Shown: positions 8,179 to 16,140 of the stretch, one piece after another
Numbering within the stretch: the first letter of the stretch is position 1
How the letters are laid out: every line of letters begins with the position of its first letter
DNA from: an uncultured Lachnospiraceae bacterium
Lineage (GTDB): Bacteria > Bacillota > Clostridia > Lachnospirales > Lachnospiraceae
Direction: 5' to 3'
DNA: 64,000 bases
NCBI GenBank assembly: GCA_910584725.1
Contig: CAJUBE010000015.1
Location: 35,376 to 99,375 of the forward strand
Position numbers and translations under genes: made by a program
The notes under the pieces: model-generated
Seen by the model: only the letters and a program-made list of their open reading frames with translations
The model's database searches: none
Told to the model about the DNA's origin: nothing

Positions 8179-9342
8179 ATGTATATTATACATGGGAATA
8201 TAAAGACCATGGAGGGGCGCGATTTCGCGGATGGGTATCTCGATATCCGGGACGGGAAGATTGCGGCTATGGGGGATATGAAAGACTGCCCGCAAAGGGA
8301 GGGGCAAGTCCTTGACGTGGAGGGCAGTCTGGTGATGCCGGGTATTATCGAGGCGCATTGTCATATGGGCATTACCGAGGAGAAAAAGGGGATGGAGGGG
8401 GACGACTGCAATGAGAATGTGAACCCTGTCACGCCGTATCTGCGCGCCATCGACGCCATCAACCCCATGGACGCGGCCTTCAACGACGCGCTGCAGGCGG
8501 GTATTACTTCCGCGATGATCGGCCCCGGCAGCGCAAATGTGGTGGGCGGGCAGTTTGCTTTCGTGAAAACCCACGGCAGATGCATAGACGATATGATCGT
8601 AAAGGCACCGGCGGCCATGAAGGTTGCGTTCGGGGAAAATCCGAAAGTAAATTACTCGGGGCAGGGCACATCGCCCTCCACCCGCATGGCCATCGCCGCG
8701 CTCCTGCGGGAAGAGCTGACCAAGGCTGTGGCATATCGGGAGAAGCGGGAAAAGGACAGGGATGCGGAGAAGGATTTCCGCTACGAGTGCTGGCTCCCCG
8801 TGCTTCGCGGTGAAATTCCGTTAAAAGCGCATGCGCATCGGGCCGATGATATTTTGACGGCTGTGCGCATTGCAAAAGAATTTCATTTGCGGATGACGCT
8901 GGATCACTGCAGCGAGGGACATCTGATTATGGAGGAATTAAAGGCGGCGGGATTCCCGGCAATCGTCGGTCCCGATATGGCCAGCCGCAACAAGATTGAG
9001 GTGCAGAACATGGCATTCAAGACGGCGGGACTTTTGTCAGGGCGCGGAATTCTGACGGCCATTACCACGGATCACCCTGTCTCCAAAATCCAGTTTTTGC
9101 CGACCTGCGCAGGGCTGGCTGTGAAGGCCGGCATGTCGCCGGAGGAGGGGCTTCGTTCCATCACAATCAACGCGGCGAAAATCTGCGGGGTGGATGACCG
9201 GGTTGGCAGTCTCGCACCCGGAAAGGACGCAGATATTGCGGTCTTTACGGGAAATCCCATGGAAGTAGCTACAAAAGCACGGTATACGCTTATTGACGGG
9301 GAAATTGTGTATTCGCTGCAGGAAAGTGACCCTTCGTTTTAA
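8179..9342 (+). CDS. Amidohydrolase family protein (imidazolonepropionase-like)
   Basis: 387-residue metal-dependent hydrolase of the amidohydrolase superfamily. ATG 8179 is preceded by GGAGG. Seen: N- and C-terminal beta-sandwich halves, metal motif HCHMGI (about residue 59), HAHR (about 220, candidate metal ligands), DHCSEGH (about 245) and ITTDHPVS (about 296) with the catalytic aspartate. The C-terminus has the usual GSLAPGKDADIAVFTGNP signature. Homologues are annotated amidohydrolase or imidazolonepropionase-like; no histidine-degradation genes are nearby, so the substrate is open. It stands alone between two repeat copies, with a divergent function from its sporulation and GH9-like neighbours. 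Confidence 0.85.
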   Translation: MYIIHGNIKTMEGRDFADGYLDIRDGKIAAMGDMKDCPQREGQVLDVEGSLVMPGIIEAHCHMGITEEKKGMEGDDCNENVNPVTPYLRAIDAINPMDAAFNDALQAGITSAMIGPGSANVVGGQFAFVKTHGRCIDDMIVKAPAAMKVAFGENPKVNYSGQGTSPSTRMAIAALLREELTKAVAYREKREKDRDAEKDFRYECWLPVLRGEIPLKAHAHRADDILTAVRIAKEFHLRMTLDHCSEGHLIMEELKAAGFPAIVGPDMASRNKIEVQNMAFKTAGLLSGRGILTAITTDHPVSKIQFLPTCAGLAVKAGMSPEEGLRSITINAAKICGVDDRVGSLAPGKDADIAVFTGNPMEVATKARYTLIDGEIVYSLQESDPSF

Positions 9343-9468
9343 AATGCCATCTGTTACGGCAGAGGAAAATGTGATAAACTGTACGTGATAACAACGTGCG
9401 GTAAAGCGGAACATGGCGTGGGCCGCGTATGCGGGTTCACAGAAAAATGGGTGTTCGGGAAATCAATT

Positions 9469-11064
9469 ATGGGAAATCATATGTTTTTAAAAAGAATGGC
9501 AGGCGGGGCGCTCGTCCTTGCTCTTCTGCTTATATCGGTGACGGGCTGCGGCAATTTACAGGATTTTCAGATGGAGCCGCCGACGGGCAAAGAAGATACG
9601 GACGAGTTTACCAGTCTCGGACTTTCACCGGAGTTTGATTATGAAGTGCCGGAGAGCCTGCCGAGTATTCTGGTGGATCAGATGGGGTATGCCGCCGGCA
9701 GCAAGAAGGTGGCTATGATAAACGGAGAGACGCCGCCGGAAACCTTTACGGTTTTAGATGCGAATACGGGGCGGGAGGTCTATACGGGGAAGATTGAGAG
9801 TAAGGGCTATGACCATTCCGTAAATGCCTTTATCAGCTATGCAGATTTTACGGAATTTAATACGATTGGGACATATTACATACAGGCGGCTTCGATCGGC
9901 CGTTCCTATGCCTTTGAGATTGCCGAGGAGCCTTACAAGGCGCTTTTAACCAAAGTCTTTAAACAGTATTATTTTAACAGATGTGGTCTGACGCTTTCCA
10001 CTGAGCTTGCCGGGGAGGCGGCGCACAATGCATGCCATTCCAGAGAGGCACAGATGAAGGATGAGGCGATGATTAAGCGCGATGTGTCGGGCGGCTGGCA
10101 TGTGGATGAGATCGGGAGCCGGGATGTGGCAAGAGGATGTCAGGCGGTAAATACACTGCTGTTGGCCTATGAACTTTACCCCGATGATATGGGGGACGAT
10201 ATGGGAATACCGGAGAGCGGAAACGGGGTTCCCGATGTGCTTGATGAAGTAAAGTATGAGATTGACTGGCTTCTCAAAATGCAGGATGCAAAGAGCGGGG
10301 CGGTATATGCGTCTGTCAGTTCCGTTGATAATAAAAATGTCGGCTATATTCTCTATATAGACGGCATTACCATGGAGGCGACCATTCATTTTGCGGCGAC
10401 CATGGCTAAATTCAGTTATCTGTACCAGGGCTATGACAGAGAGTTCGCGACGCTGTGTCTGCAGGCATCTGACAGGGCCTACCGATATGCGGAGAACTAT
10501 CTGGCGGATGTATCGGAGAAGCAGTATTTCTTTGCGGCAGCTGAGCTCTATCGTGCTACGGGAGGCTATCAGTACCACAGCGTAGTCAAGTCTTATCTGA
10601 CGCAGAATCCGGACTTGGACTTGGAAAATGATTATGTTTTCTGGGGCTGTGTGACTTATCTTTCCACGAAACAGAAGGTGGATGTGAATTTGTGCGAAGC
10701 CGTGACGCAGAGTCTGATGCGCAAAGGGGAAAGCATTTCCTATGCATCCAAGGATTCCAAACTTTTGGTGAATACAGATGAAAAGCAGGGCGGCAATGCC
10801 GGGCTTTTGCGGGACATGGCAAGACTTGCTGTGGTGGATCACATCATCACGAACCACGAGTACGCGACGGTGCTGGAAAACCATGTCCACTATATGCTGG
10901 GGCGCAATCTGCAGTCCATATCCTATCTGGACGGCGTTGGCGGGCGCAATTACCGCGACGTGGATGAGAGCCTCGGGATTATGAATCAGGTGGATCAGAA
11001 CGCCGAGATGCTGTTCTTGATTGCCGCCATTATGGATGATGAGCTGGTGGTGGGGGAAGAATAA
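9469..11064 (+). CDS. GH9-fold lipoprotein with replaced catalytic residues
   Basis: 531 residues from ATG 9469 (an alternative ATG at 9481 is equally plausible). Lipobox ISVTGCG at about residue 27 predicts a lipoprotein. An N-terminal Ig-like CelD_N domain (SILVDQMGYAAGSKKVAMI) is followed by the (alpha/alpha)6 GH9 barrel (PESGNGVPDVLDEVKYEIDWLLKMQD is diagnostic). In active GH9 enzymes GGWxDAGD carries the two catalytic aspartates; here the same position reads GGWHVDEIGSRD, and the general-acid NE motif near the C-terminus reads NQ (about residue 507). All three key residues appear lost. It is therefore probably a carbohydrate-binding or scaffold pseudoenzyme. No other cellulolytic genes are nearby. 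Confidence 0.8.
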   Translation: MGNHMFLKRMAGGALVLALLLISVTGCGNLQDFQMEPPTGKEDTDEFTSLGLSPEFDYEVPESLPSILVDQMGYAAGSKKVAMINGETPPETFTVLDANTGREVYTGKIESKGYDHSVNAFISYADFTEFNTIGTYYIQAASIGRSYAFEIAEEPYKALLTKVFKQYYFNRCGLTLSTELAGEAAHNACHSREAQMKDEAMIKRDVSGGWHVDEIGSRDVARGCQAVNTLLLAYELYPDDMGDDMGIPESGNGVPDVLDEVKYEIDWLLKMQDAKSGAVYASVSSVDNKNVGYILYIDGITMEATIHFAATMAKFSYLYQGYDREFATLCLQASDRAYRYAENYLADVSEKQYFFAAAELYRATGGYQYHSVVKSYLTQNPDLDLENDYVFWGCVTYLSTKQKVDVNLCEAVTQSLMRKGESISYASKDSKLLVNTDEKQGGNAGLLRDMARLAVVDHIITNHEYATVLENHVHYMLGRNLQSISYLDGVGGRNYRDVDESLGIMNQVDQNAEMLFLIAAIMDDELVVGEE

Positions 11065-11066
11065 CA

Positions 11067-11161
11067 GTGTGAGAAGTACTTCTAAAGCTCAGCAGCAGAG
11101 GCTGCTTCGCTAAGAAGTACTAAATCTCACACAAGAGAATGCCCCCAATACGGGCATTCTC
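11067..11161 (+). repeat. Modular palindromic repeat, copy 4 (inner module II)
   Basis: Starts two bases after the GH9-like stop. Outer arms GTGTGAGA (11067-11074)/TCTCACAC (11125-11132), inner AGTACTTCT/AGAAGTACT, module II hairpin AGCAGC-AGAG-GCTGCT. The trailing hairpin GAGAATGCCC/GGGCATTCTC is at 11135-11161. Lies between convergent genes. Confidence 0.85.
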
Positions 11162-11177
11162 TGCTTGAATAATTTAC

Positions 11178-11912
11178 TTATATGAGTTCCTTATTCTTGA
11201 AGTACATTTCCTTGATGACAGACAGCACCTTGTCGTCAATGCGTCGTTTCTGGTCTTTGTCGAGGTCTTTTGTGTAGATGGGTTTGCCGTATTCGATGAC
11301 GACGTGGGTCTTTTTGATCTTTGGCAGATGGGCTTCCCAGACCTGATCTGCGTTGTTGATGCTTATGGGTACGATGGGACAGCCGGATTTCTCTGCGATC
11401 TTAAAGCTGCCGCCGTGGAAAGGCAGAAACGTGTCCGGCTCGGTGCTGCGGCTTCCTTCGGGGAAGATGCAGACGGAGATGCCGGATTTTACCTTTTCCA
11501 CTGCGGTGAGAATGGTTTTCATGCCCTGCTTGATATCCTTTCTGTCAAGAAAGAGACAGTGCAGGTTTTTCATCCAGTTTGAGAGAAGCGGCACTTTTAA
11601 CATACCGATTTTGGCGATGTATCCGGTTGGTCTGGGAACGCGCACATAGGTCATGATAATGTCGAAATAGCTTCGGTGGTTTCCGATATACAGTACGGGA
11701 ACATCCTTTGGGACATTCTCCTCGCCGATCGCGGTGACGGATACGCCCGACAGGAAAAGGACACAACGAAAGGCCCAGTTTACGATGGCCAGAGAGCTTT
11801 TGTCTTTAGCGGACTGATTCCATTTCCCGAGGAAGTATTCAAATATTAAAAGCGGAATGCTGAAAATCAGGAACAGGACAACGAAGGTGGCTACTAATAT
11901 CAGACGTATCAT
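11178..11912 (-). CDS. plsC: 1-acyl-sn-glycerol-3-phosphate acyltransferase (PlsC family)
   Basis: Transfers an acyl chain to lysophosphatidic acid in membrane phospholipid synthesis. 244 residues: an N-terminal membrane segment (about 1-30, IRLILVATFVVLFLIFSIPLLIFEYF), the HX4D catalytic motif NHRSYFD (about 77-83), FPEGSRS substrate motif (about 150) and a VPISINN motif. It is transcribed alone, convergent with the GH9-like gene, with the palindromic repeat between them. Length fits the family. Assignment to PlsC rather than another lysophospholipid acyltransferase rests on the motif set only. Confidence 0.87.
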   Translation of the reverse strand: MIRLILVATFVVLFLIFSIPLLIFEYFLGKWNQSAKDKSSLAIVNWAFRCVLFLSGVSVTAIGEENVPKDVPVLYIGNHRSYFDIIMTYVRVPRPTGYIAKIGMLKVPLLSNWMKNLHCLFLDRKDIKQGMKTILTAVEKVKSGISVCIFPEGSRSTEPDTFLPFHGGSFKIAEKSGCPIVPISINNADQVWEAHLPKIKKTHVVIEYGKPIYTKDLDKDQKRRIDDKVLSVIKEMYFKNKELI

Positions 11913-12070
11913 GGCGAAAACCTTTCTGTGTTTTAATCATTTTATAACCAGTATAGCATTATTCTATAGGAATAGACAATGCCTTCGCATAATAAATTAG
12001 ATAGTAAGAAGATATGCGTTACTCTTTGCACCCGCACCATGCACTTGCTGCAGGGTGTCGGAGCCAGCGC

Positions 12071-12170
12071 CAAAATGCCTCATTTGTGGCATTTTGTGTG
12101 CATCAATTGTTACAATTCACACGAAAAAATTGTAAATTGATGCAAAACTGGCATGAGTGTGGATTGTAAC
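12071..12170 (+). promoter_or_regulatory. Leader with mutually exclusive helices before the PrcB-like gene
   Basis: Hairpin CAAAATGCC/GGCATTTTG (12071-12079/12088-12096) is followed by a long hairpin TGCATCAAT..TTACAATT (12099-12117) with AATTGTAA..ATTGATGCA (12128-12144), loop CACACGAAAA. The stretch GTTACAATTCACAC (12109-12122), part stem and part loop, is also fully complementary, with one G-U pair, to GTGTGGATTGTAAC (12157-12170), which ends eight bases before the GGAGG of the next gene. Two exclusive folds are therefore possible. Whether it is related to the leader copies A and B is unclear; the stem sequences differ. Confidence 0.5.
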
Positions 12171-12188
12171 AGATATGCGGAGGAAATG

Positions 12189-12617
12189 ATGGCTGAATTG
12201 AGCGAGTATCAGAGGAGAATAGTCAGTATAGGGCTGGTATGCCTGCTGTGTTTTGCGGTGTATTCCTGCGGGCAGAAGCAGAACCCTATGGAAAAAATCA
12301 AGGATTTGGATTACACGGTGATCGCGGAGGACAATATACCGGAGGAGCTTCTTTTAAAGATTGAGGAGAGAAAGGCAGATACGTTCAAGCTGACCTTTGA
12401 GGATCAGGGTTTTCTTTACATCTGTGTGGGGTACGGGACGCAGCAGACGGGCGGTTACAGCATTGCGGTGAATGATCTGTATGAGACGGCGAATGCTGTC
12501 TATATCGACACCAATCTGATCGGACCGTCACCGGAGGAGAAGAGCAAGCCTGTGGCAAGCTATCCCTATGTGGTGGTGAAGACGGAGTTTTCGCAGAAGC
12601 CGGTGGTGTTTGAGTAG
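12189..12617 (+). CDS. Small lipoprotein with PrcB_C-like domain
   Basis: 142 residues. ATG 12189 is five bases after GGAGG (12179-12183); the adjacent in-frame ATG 12186 is too close. A membrane segment (about 10-24, IVSIGLVCLLCFAVY) ends at SCG, a lipobox. The rest contains VGYGTQQTGGYSIAVNDLYE and a terminal YPYVVVKTE, the pattern of the PrcB C-terminal domain described for protease-complex inhibitors. Function here is unproven. It stands alone between plsC (divergent) and pyrC, with an elaborate leader. Confidence 0.65.
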   Translation: MAELSEYQRRIVSIGLVCLLCFAVYSCGQKQNPMEKIKDLDYTVIAEDNIPEELLLKIEERKADTFKLTFEDQGFLYICVGYGTQQTGGYSIAVNDLYETANAVYIDTNLIGPSPEEKSKPVASYPYVVVKTEFSQKPVVFE

Positions 12618-12677
12618 ATTTTATGCACATATGGGAGTCCAGGGCAGACGTTGTCAAATTACGGAAAGGATGAAAAG

Positions 12678-14045
12678 ATGCTTATATTAAAAAACGGATA
12701 TATGCTCGACCCGGCGTCGGGTACGGAAGGGTATTATGATATTTTGATTGACACGGAGAGCGGGAAAATTGCGAAGATTGTGCCGCAGGGGGCTCTCATG
12801 AAAGACAGGGCGGGCGGTGTGTTTGTGCACAATGCCCGTGATGGCGTCGTTTCTGCAACCGAGGAAGGAATCAAGGCGGGACGTGAGTTTTGCACAGATA
12901 TGCCGGAAGAAATTGACTTGAATGGTCAAATAGTGGCTCCGGGTCTTGTGGACGTGCATGTGCATTTCCGCGACCCGGGGTTTACCCATAAAGAGGATAT
13001 CCATACCGGGGCGGCTGCGGCAGCAAAGGGCGGCTTCACGTCCGTGGTGCTGATGGCAAACACGAAGCCCGCGGTGGACAATCCCGATACGCTGGCCTAT
13101 GTGCTGGATAAGGGGAAAGAAACGGACATTCATATCCATACCTGCGCCAATGTGACGATGGGGCTGCAAGGCAGAGAGTTGACAGACATGGAGTCTTTGA
13201 GTGAACAGGGGGCAGCAGGCTTTACCGACGACGGGATCCCCCTGATGGATGAGACGCTGCTGCGGGCAGCGCTGCAAAGAGCGGCGAAGTGCGGGAAGCC
13301 GGTCAGTCTTCACGAAGAAAATCCGGCGTTTATCAAAAACAACGGCGTGAATGCGGGCAAGGCGGCAGCTCATTACGGTATAGGCGGTTCGCCCAGAGAA
13401 GCGGAGATTTCCATGGTGGAGCGGGATCTGCGGATTGCCATGGAGGAGAAAGCAAACCTTTCCATCCAGCATATCAGCACGAAGGAGGCTGTGGAGCTGG
13501 TGCGGCAGGCAAAGAAGAGGAGCAGCCATATCTTTGCGGAAGCCGCGCCCCATCATTTTACGTTGACGGAGGAGGCGGTCATCAGGCACGGAACGCTTGC
13601 GAAGATGAATCCGCCTCTGCGGGAGGAGGCAGACCGGCTGGCGATTATTGAGGGGCTGCGGGACGGCACGATTGACATGATTGCCACGGACCATGCACCC
13701 CACAGCGCGGAGGAAAAGGCAAAACCGCTGACGGAGGCGCCAAGCGGCATTATCGGGCTGGAGACGGCGTTGTCGCTGGGGATTCGGGAGCTGGTGGATA
13801 AAGGGTATCTTTCCATGATGGAGCTGATCGGGAAGATGAGCCTTGCACCTGCGAAGCTGTATCACCTCGACGCGGGATATCTGAAAGAGGGCGGCCCTGC
13901 GGATCTGGTGGTGTTTGACCCGAAGAAGGAGTGGGTGGTGAAGGAATTCGCTTCAAAGGCGGCGAACTCGCCTTTCGTCGGGGAGACAATGCCGGGTGTG
14001 GTTAATTATACTATCTGCGGCGGGAAAGTTGTATATCGAGGTTAA
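12678..14045 (+). CDS. pyrC: Dihydroorotase, class I
   Basis: Third step of de novo pyrimidine synthesis, cyclising carbamoyl-aspartate to dihydroorotate. 455 residues, ATG 12678 after AAAGGATG. Metal ligands HVHFRDPG (about residue 95), further histidines at HTCANV and HISTKEAVEL, ATDHAPHS with the catalytic aspartate and the terminal GGPADLVVFDP signature. Slightly longer than the usual 425-430 because of an insertion near residues 45-75 (VFVHNARDGVVSATEEGIK). pyrK-pyrD lie 5.7 kb downstream, but other pyr genes are not in the window. It abuts a HAD gene. Confidence 0.93.
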   Translation: MLILKNGYMLDPASGTEGYYDILIDTESGKIAKIVPQGALMKDRAGGVFVHNARDGVVSATEEGIKAGREFCTDMPEEIDLNGQIVAPGLVDVHVHFRDPGFTHKEDIHTGAAAAAKGGFTSVVLMANTKPAVDNPDTLAYVLDKGKETDIHIHTCANVTMGLQGRELTDMESLSEQGAAGFTDDGIPLMDETLLRAALQRAAKCGKPVSLHEENPAFIKNNGVNAGKAAAHYGIGGSPREAEISMVERDLRIAMEEKANLSIQHISTKEAVELVRQAKKRSSHIFAEAAPHHFTLTEEAVIRHGTLAKMNPPLREEADRLAIIEGLRDGTIDMIATDHAPHSAEEKAKPLTEAPSGIIGLETALSLGIRELVDKGYLSMMELIGKMSLAPAKLYHLDAGYLKEGGPADLVVFDPKKEWVVKEFASKAANSPFVGETMPGVVNYTICGGKVVYRG

Positions 14046-14108
14046 AAGATTGCCTGCCGGGGTTGAAATGTCTGCCGGGAAAGGGTGGAGAAACAAGAGG
14101 AGATACAG

Positions 14109-14852
14109 ATGAAAAAGCCGGAAATGATTTTGTTTGATTATGGGCATACGCTGCTCTGCGAGCCGGGGTTTGACGCGCTGCGTTGTGAGGAGGCGGCATT
14201 TCCCTACATCGTGGAAAATCCGCAGAACCTTACCGCAAAACAGATTTATGCCGAGGTGCAGAAGCTGTTTGCGCGGTTTCAGAAGGCGAGAGATAACGGC
14301 ATAGAAGTCCATCAGCAGCAGTTTATGCGGCTGATTTATGAATATCTGGGGCTTACCTTTAGCATTTCTTATGAGGAGCTGGAGGAGATTGAGTGGATGG
14401 CGGCTTCGCTCGGCGCGGTGATGCCAAATGCGGAAAAGATGCTGGCTTACTTGGAGGAGACAGGTATCCGAAGCGCGGTGATCAGCAATATCGGCTGGTC
14501 GGGTCGGGCGCTTGCCGGACGCATCAACAGGCTTCTTCCGAATAACCGGTTTGAGTTTATCATGGCTTCCAGCGAATATGTGATCAGGAAGCCGGACAGG
14601 ATGCTGTTTGAGACGGCGCTGCGAAAAGCCCGCCTTTCGCCGGAACAGGTCTGGTATTGTGGGGACAGCATGAAGGCGGATGTGATCGGCGCGCATGAAG
14701 CGGGTATTTATCCTGTGCTCTATGAGGGCAGCGCACCGGATGACGTGAATCCTTCCGTGCACCAGAATGAAGGGGTGGAAGTCGATTTTGACTATCTGCA
14801 TATTTATGACTGGGATGAGTTGATCGGGGTTTTGCAGAGAGATTCCGGATGA
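14109..14852 (+). CDS. HAD-superfamily hydrolase
   Basis: 247-residue haloacid dehalogenase-like phosphatase. ATG 14109 follows GAGGAG. Motif I reads DYGHTLL (residues about 9-15): the nucleophile aspartate is present but the second aspartate of DxDxT is glycine, a known variant. Motif II ISN (about 121), motif III lysine in VIRKPDRMLFE, motif IV GDSMKADVIGA. Cap domain of type C1 helices between motifs I and II. The substrate is unknown. It follows pyrC by 63 bases and may be co-transcribed. Confidence 0.85.
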   Translation: MKKPEMILFDYGHTLLCEPGFDALRCEEAAFPYIVENPQNLTAKQIYAEVQKLFARFQKARDNGIEVHQQQFMRLIYEYLGLTFSISYEELEEIEWMAASLGAVMPNAEKMLAYLEETGIRSAVISNIGWSGRALAGRINRLLPNNRFEFIMASSEYVIRKPDRMLFETALRKARLSPEQVWYCGDSMKADVIGAHEAGIYPVLYEGSAPDDVNPSVHQNEGVEVDFDYLHIYDWDELIGVLQRDSG

Positions 14853-14901
14853 CTTTATCGGGAAGGCTGCGGACGGAAAATTGAAGATTAAAACGCCGCA
14901 G

Positions 14902-14919
14902 GGGCGGGAAATCCCGCCC
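14902..14919. terminator. GC hairpin between convergent genes
   Basis: GGGCGGG-AAAT-CCCGCCC sits between the HAD gene and the stop codon of the flavin-oxidase gene on the other strand. No strong U-run on either side, so it is a terminator-like hairpin rather than a textbook intrinsic terminator. Confidence 0.5.
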
Positions 14920-15353
14920 TATAGTTCCTCCACAGACAATGTCACATTGCTCAGACCATAATAATAGTTGACGGTCTCTGCGGTAAATTTCAATACGCAG
15001 TAATCCTCGTCATCCACGCCCTTCGGGTAATACATCTCAAACCCGTCCCGCCAGAGAAACGCTTTGGTTTCGTGGTCGGTGCAGACTTCCATCGTCCCCG
15101 TAAAAAGCGCGCCTTTATATTGGTCTTTGGTGTCGTCCACATAGTACACAGACGCTTTCGGGTTTTTCATAAACTGCGCCACCCGCTTTGAGCTGGTGTT
15201 GGTGGAAAAGTAGTGGGTCTTCATGCTTTCGTGCTCCAGTGAGAGCATTCCCTTGATCTGGGGGAAGCCATCCTCGTTTACCGAGGCGACATAAGCCACC
15301 TGCGCATGTTCGCGGAGAGAGCGTATGCCTGATTTCATCATGTTAATCTCCAT
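14919..15353 (-). CDS. Pyridoxamine 5'-phosphate oxidase-like flavin protein
   Basis: 144 residues with the split-barrel fold of PNPOx-like FMN or F420 proteins: VAYVASVNEDGFPQIKGM (first strands), THYFSTNTSSKRVAQFMKNPKASVYY and the GTMEV strand. ATG 15353 is nine bases after AGGAGG and overlaps the end of the upstream marR gene, so the two are translationally coupled. Such proteins are commonly annotated general stress or nitroreductase-like. The MarR neighbour and shared promoter suggest induction by a small aromatic or oxidative compound, an inference. Confidence 0.82.
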   Translation of the reverse strand: MEINMMKSGIRSLREHAQVAYVASVNEDGFPQIKGMLSLEHESMKTHYFSTNTSSKRVAQFMKNPKASVYYVDDTKDQYKGALFTGTMEVCTDHETKAFLWRDGFEMYYPKGVDDEDYCVLKFTAETVNYYYGLSNVTLSVEEL

Positions 15354-15798
15354 CTGTGTGATCCTCCTTTTGCGTAAGATTTGCAAGCACTTTCCTAAGA
15401 CCTGCTTCCAGAAGACGTATTTCTTCATCGCTGAATCCCCTGTAGAAAATTTGGTTCATCTCGTCGGAGACCTGATTGTAGTGTTCCTGTAATCCCGCCG
15501 CCTTTTTTGTCAGTCGTATTTTCACGGTTCTGCGGTCGGCGGAAGAATAGACGCGCTCAATCAAATCCCGTTGTTCCATCCGATCCAGCATACTTGTCAA
15601 GGTGGTTTTGGCAAGTCCTGTTTTTTTGGCAAGTTCACTGATCGGAATGCCGTCCTTTTCCCAAAGAACAAATAAGATTCTTCCCTGTGCGCCGTTAAAT
15701 TCGCTAATGCCGTGTGCGGCCAGCAGTTTTTCAAATATGCGCCCCTGTAACTGCTTGATTCGCGTAATCAGGATCCCGCCGTCTGTTTTTTCTATCAT
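15343..15798 (-). CDS. MarR-family transcriptional regulator
   Basis: 151 residues. Winged-helix DNA-binding region with ISELAKKTGLAKTTLTSMLDRMEQRDLIERVYSSADRRTVKIRLT (wing DRR), flanked by dimerisation helices. First gene of a two-gene operon with the flavin protein. It probably represses its own promoter: a near-perfect dyad overlaps the -10 region upstream (15817-15845). It has no cysteine in the usual redox-sensing N-terminal position, so the ligand is unknown. Confidence 0.9.
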   Translation of the reverse strand: MIEKTDGGILITRIKQLQGRIFEKLLAAHGISEFNGAQGRILFVLWEKDGIPISELAKKTGLAKTTLTSMLDRMEQRDLIERVYSSADRRTVKIRLTKKAAGLQEHYNQVSDEMNQIFYRGFSDEEIRLLEAGLRKVLANLTQKEDHTDGD

Positions 15799-15816
15799 AA
15801 AATCCCCCCGCTATTG

Positions 15817-15854
15817 ATATTATATAGAATAGTACTATATAGTATAAAAGTCAA
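15817..15854 (-). promoter_or_regulatory. Promoter and operator of the marR operon
   Basis: On the minus strand a -35 TTGACT (15849-15854) and -10 TATTCT (15826-15831) are separated by 17 bases. An inverted repeat with 11-bp arms, ATATTATATAG and CTATATAGTAT (15817-15827 and 15835-15845, one mismatch, 7-base spacer), covers the -10 and spacer, the place for MarR autorepression. The rest of 15799-16140 holds no gene; a small hairpin GTGCAGAG/CTCTGCG lies near 16045, function unknown. Confidence 0.6.
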
Positions 15855-16140
15855 GAGCAATTTTTAAAAGTTTATACTGATGGTAATATTTTGAATCGTC
15901 ACTTAATGCAGGGACTAATATATTGGATTAAGTTTATCTTGTAATGAAAAAAAGAATGTGCTAAAATCATGTTAAGCAAAGAATAGATCTAAGATTCTTA
16001 ATGTATCTTAACGGATTTCGTCAGAGATCCGTATCCGTGCAGAGCCATCTCTGCGGAAACTCCTTGCTTACAACTTAATAACTGCAGGGAGGATGGACGG
16101 CGGAAACCTCTCTGCCATCACAGGAAAGAGAGGAAATGGA

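Noticed and set aside
12687..13865. 392-codon minus-strand frame opposite pyrC
   Set aside because: Antisense shadow; pyrC has full catalytic motifs.
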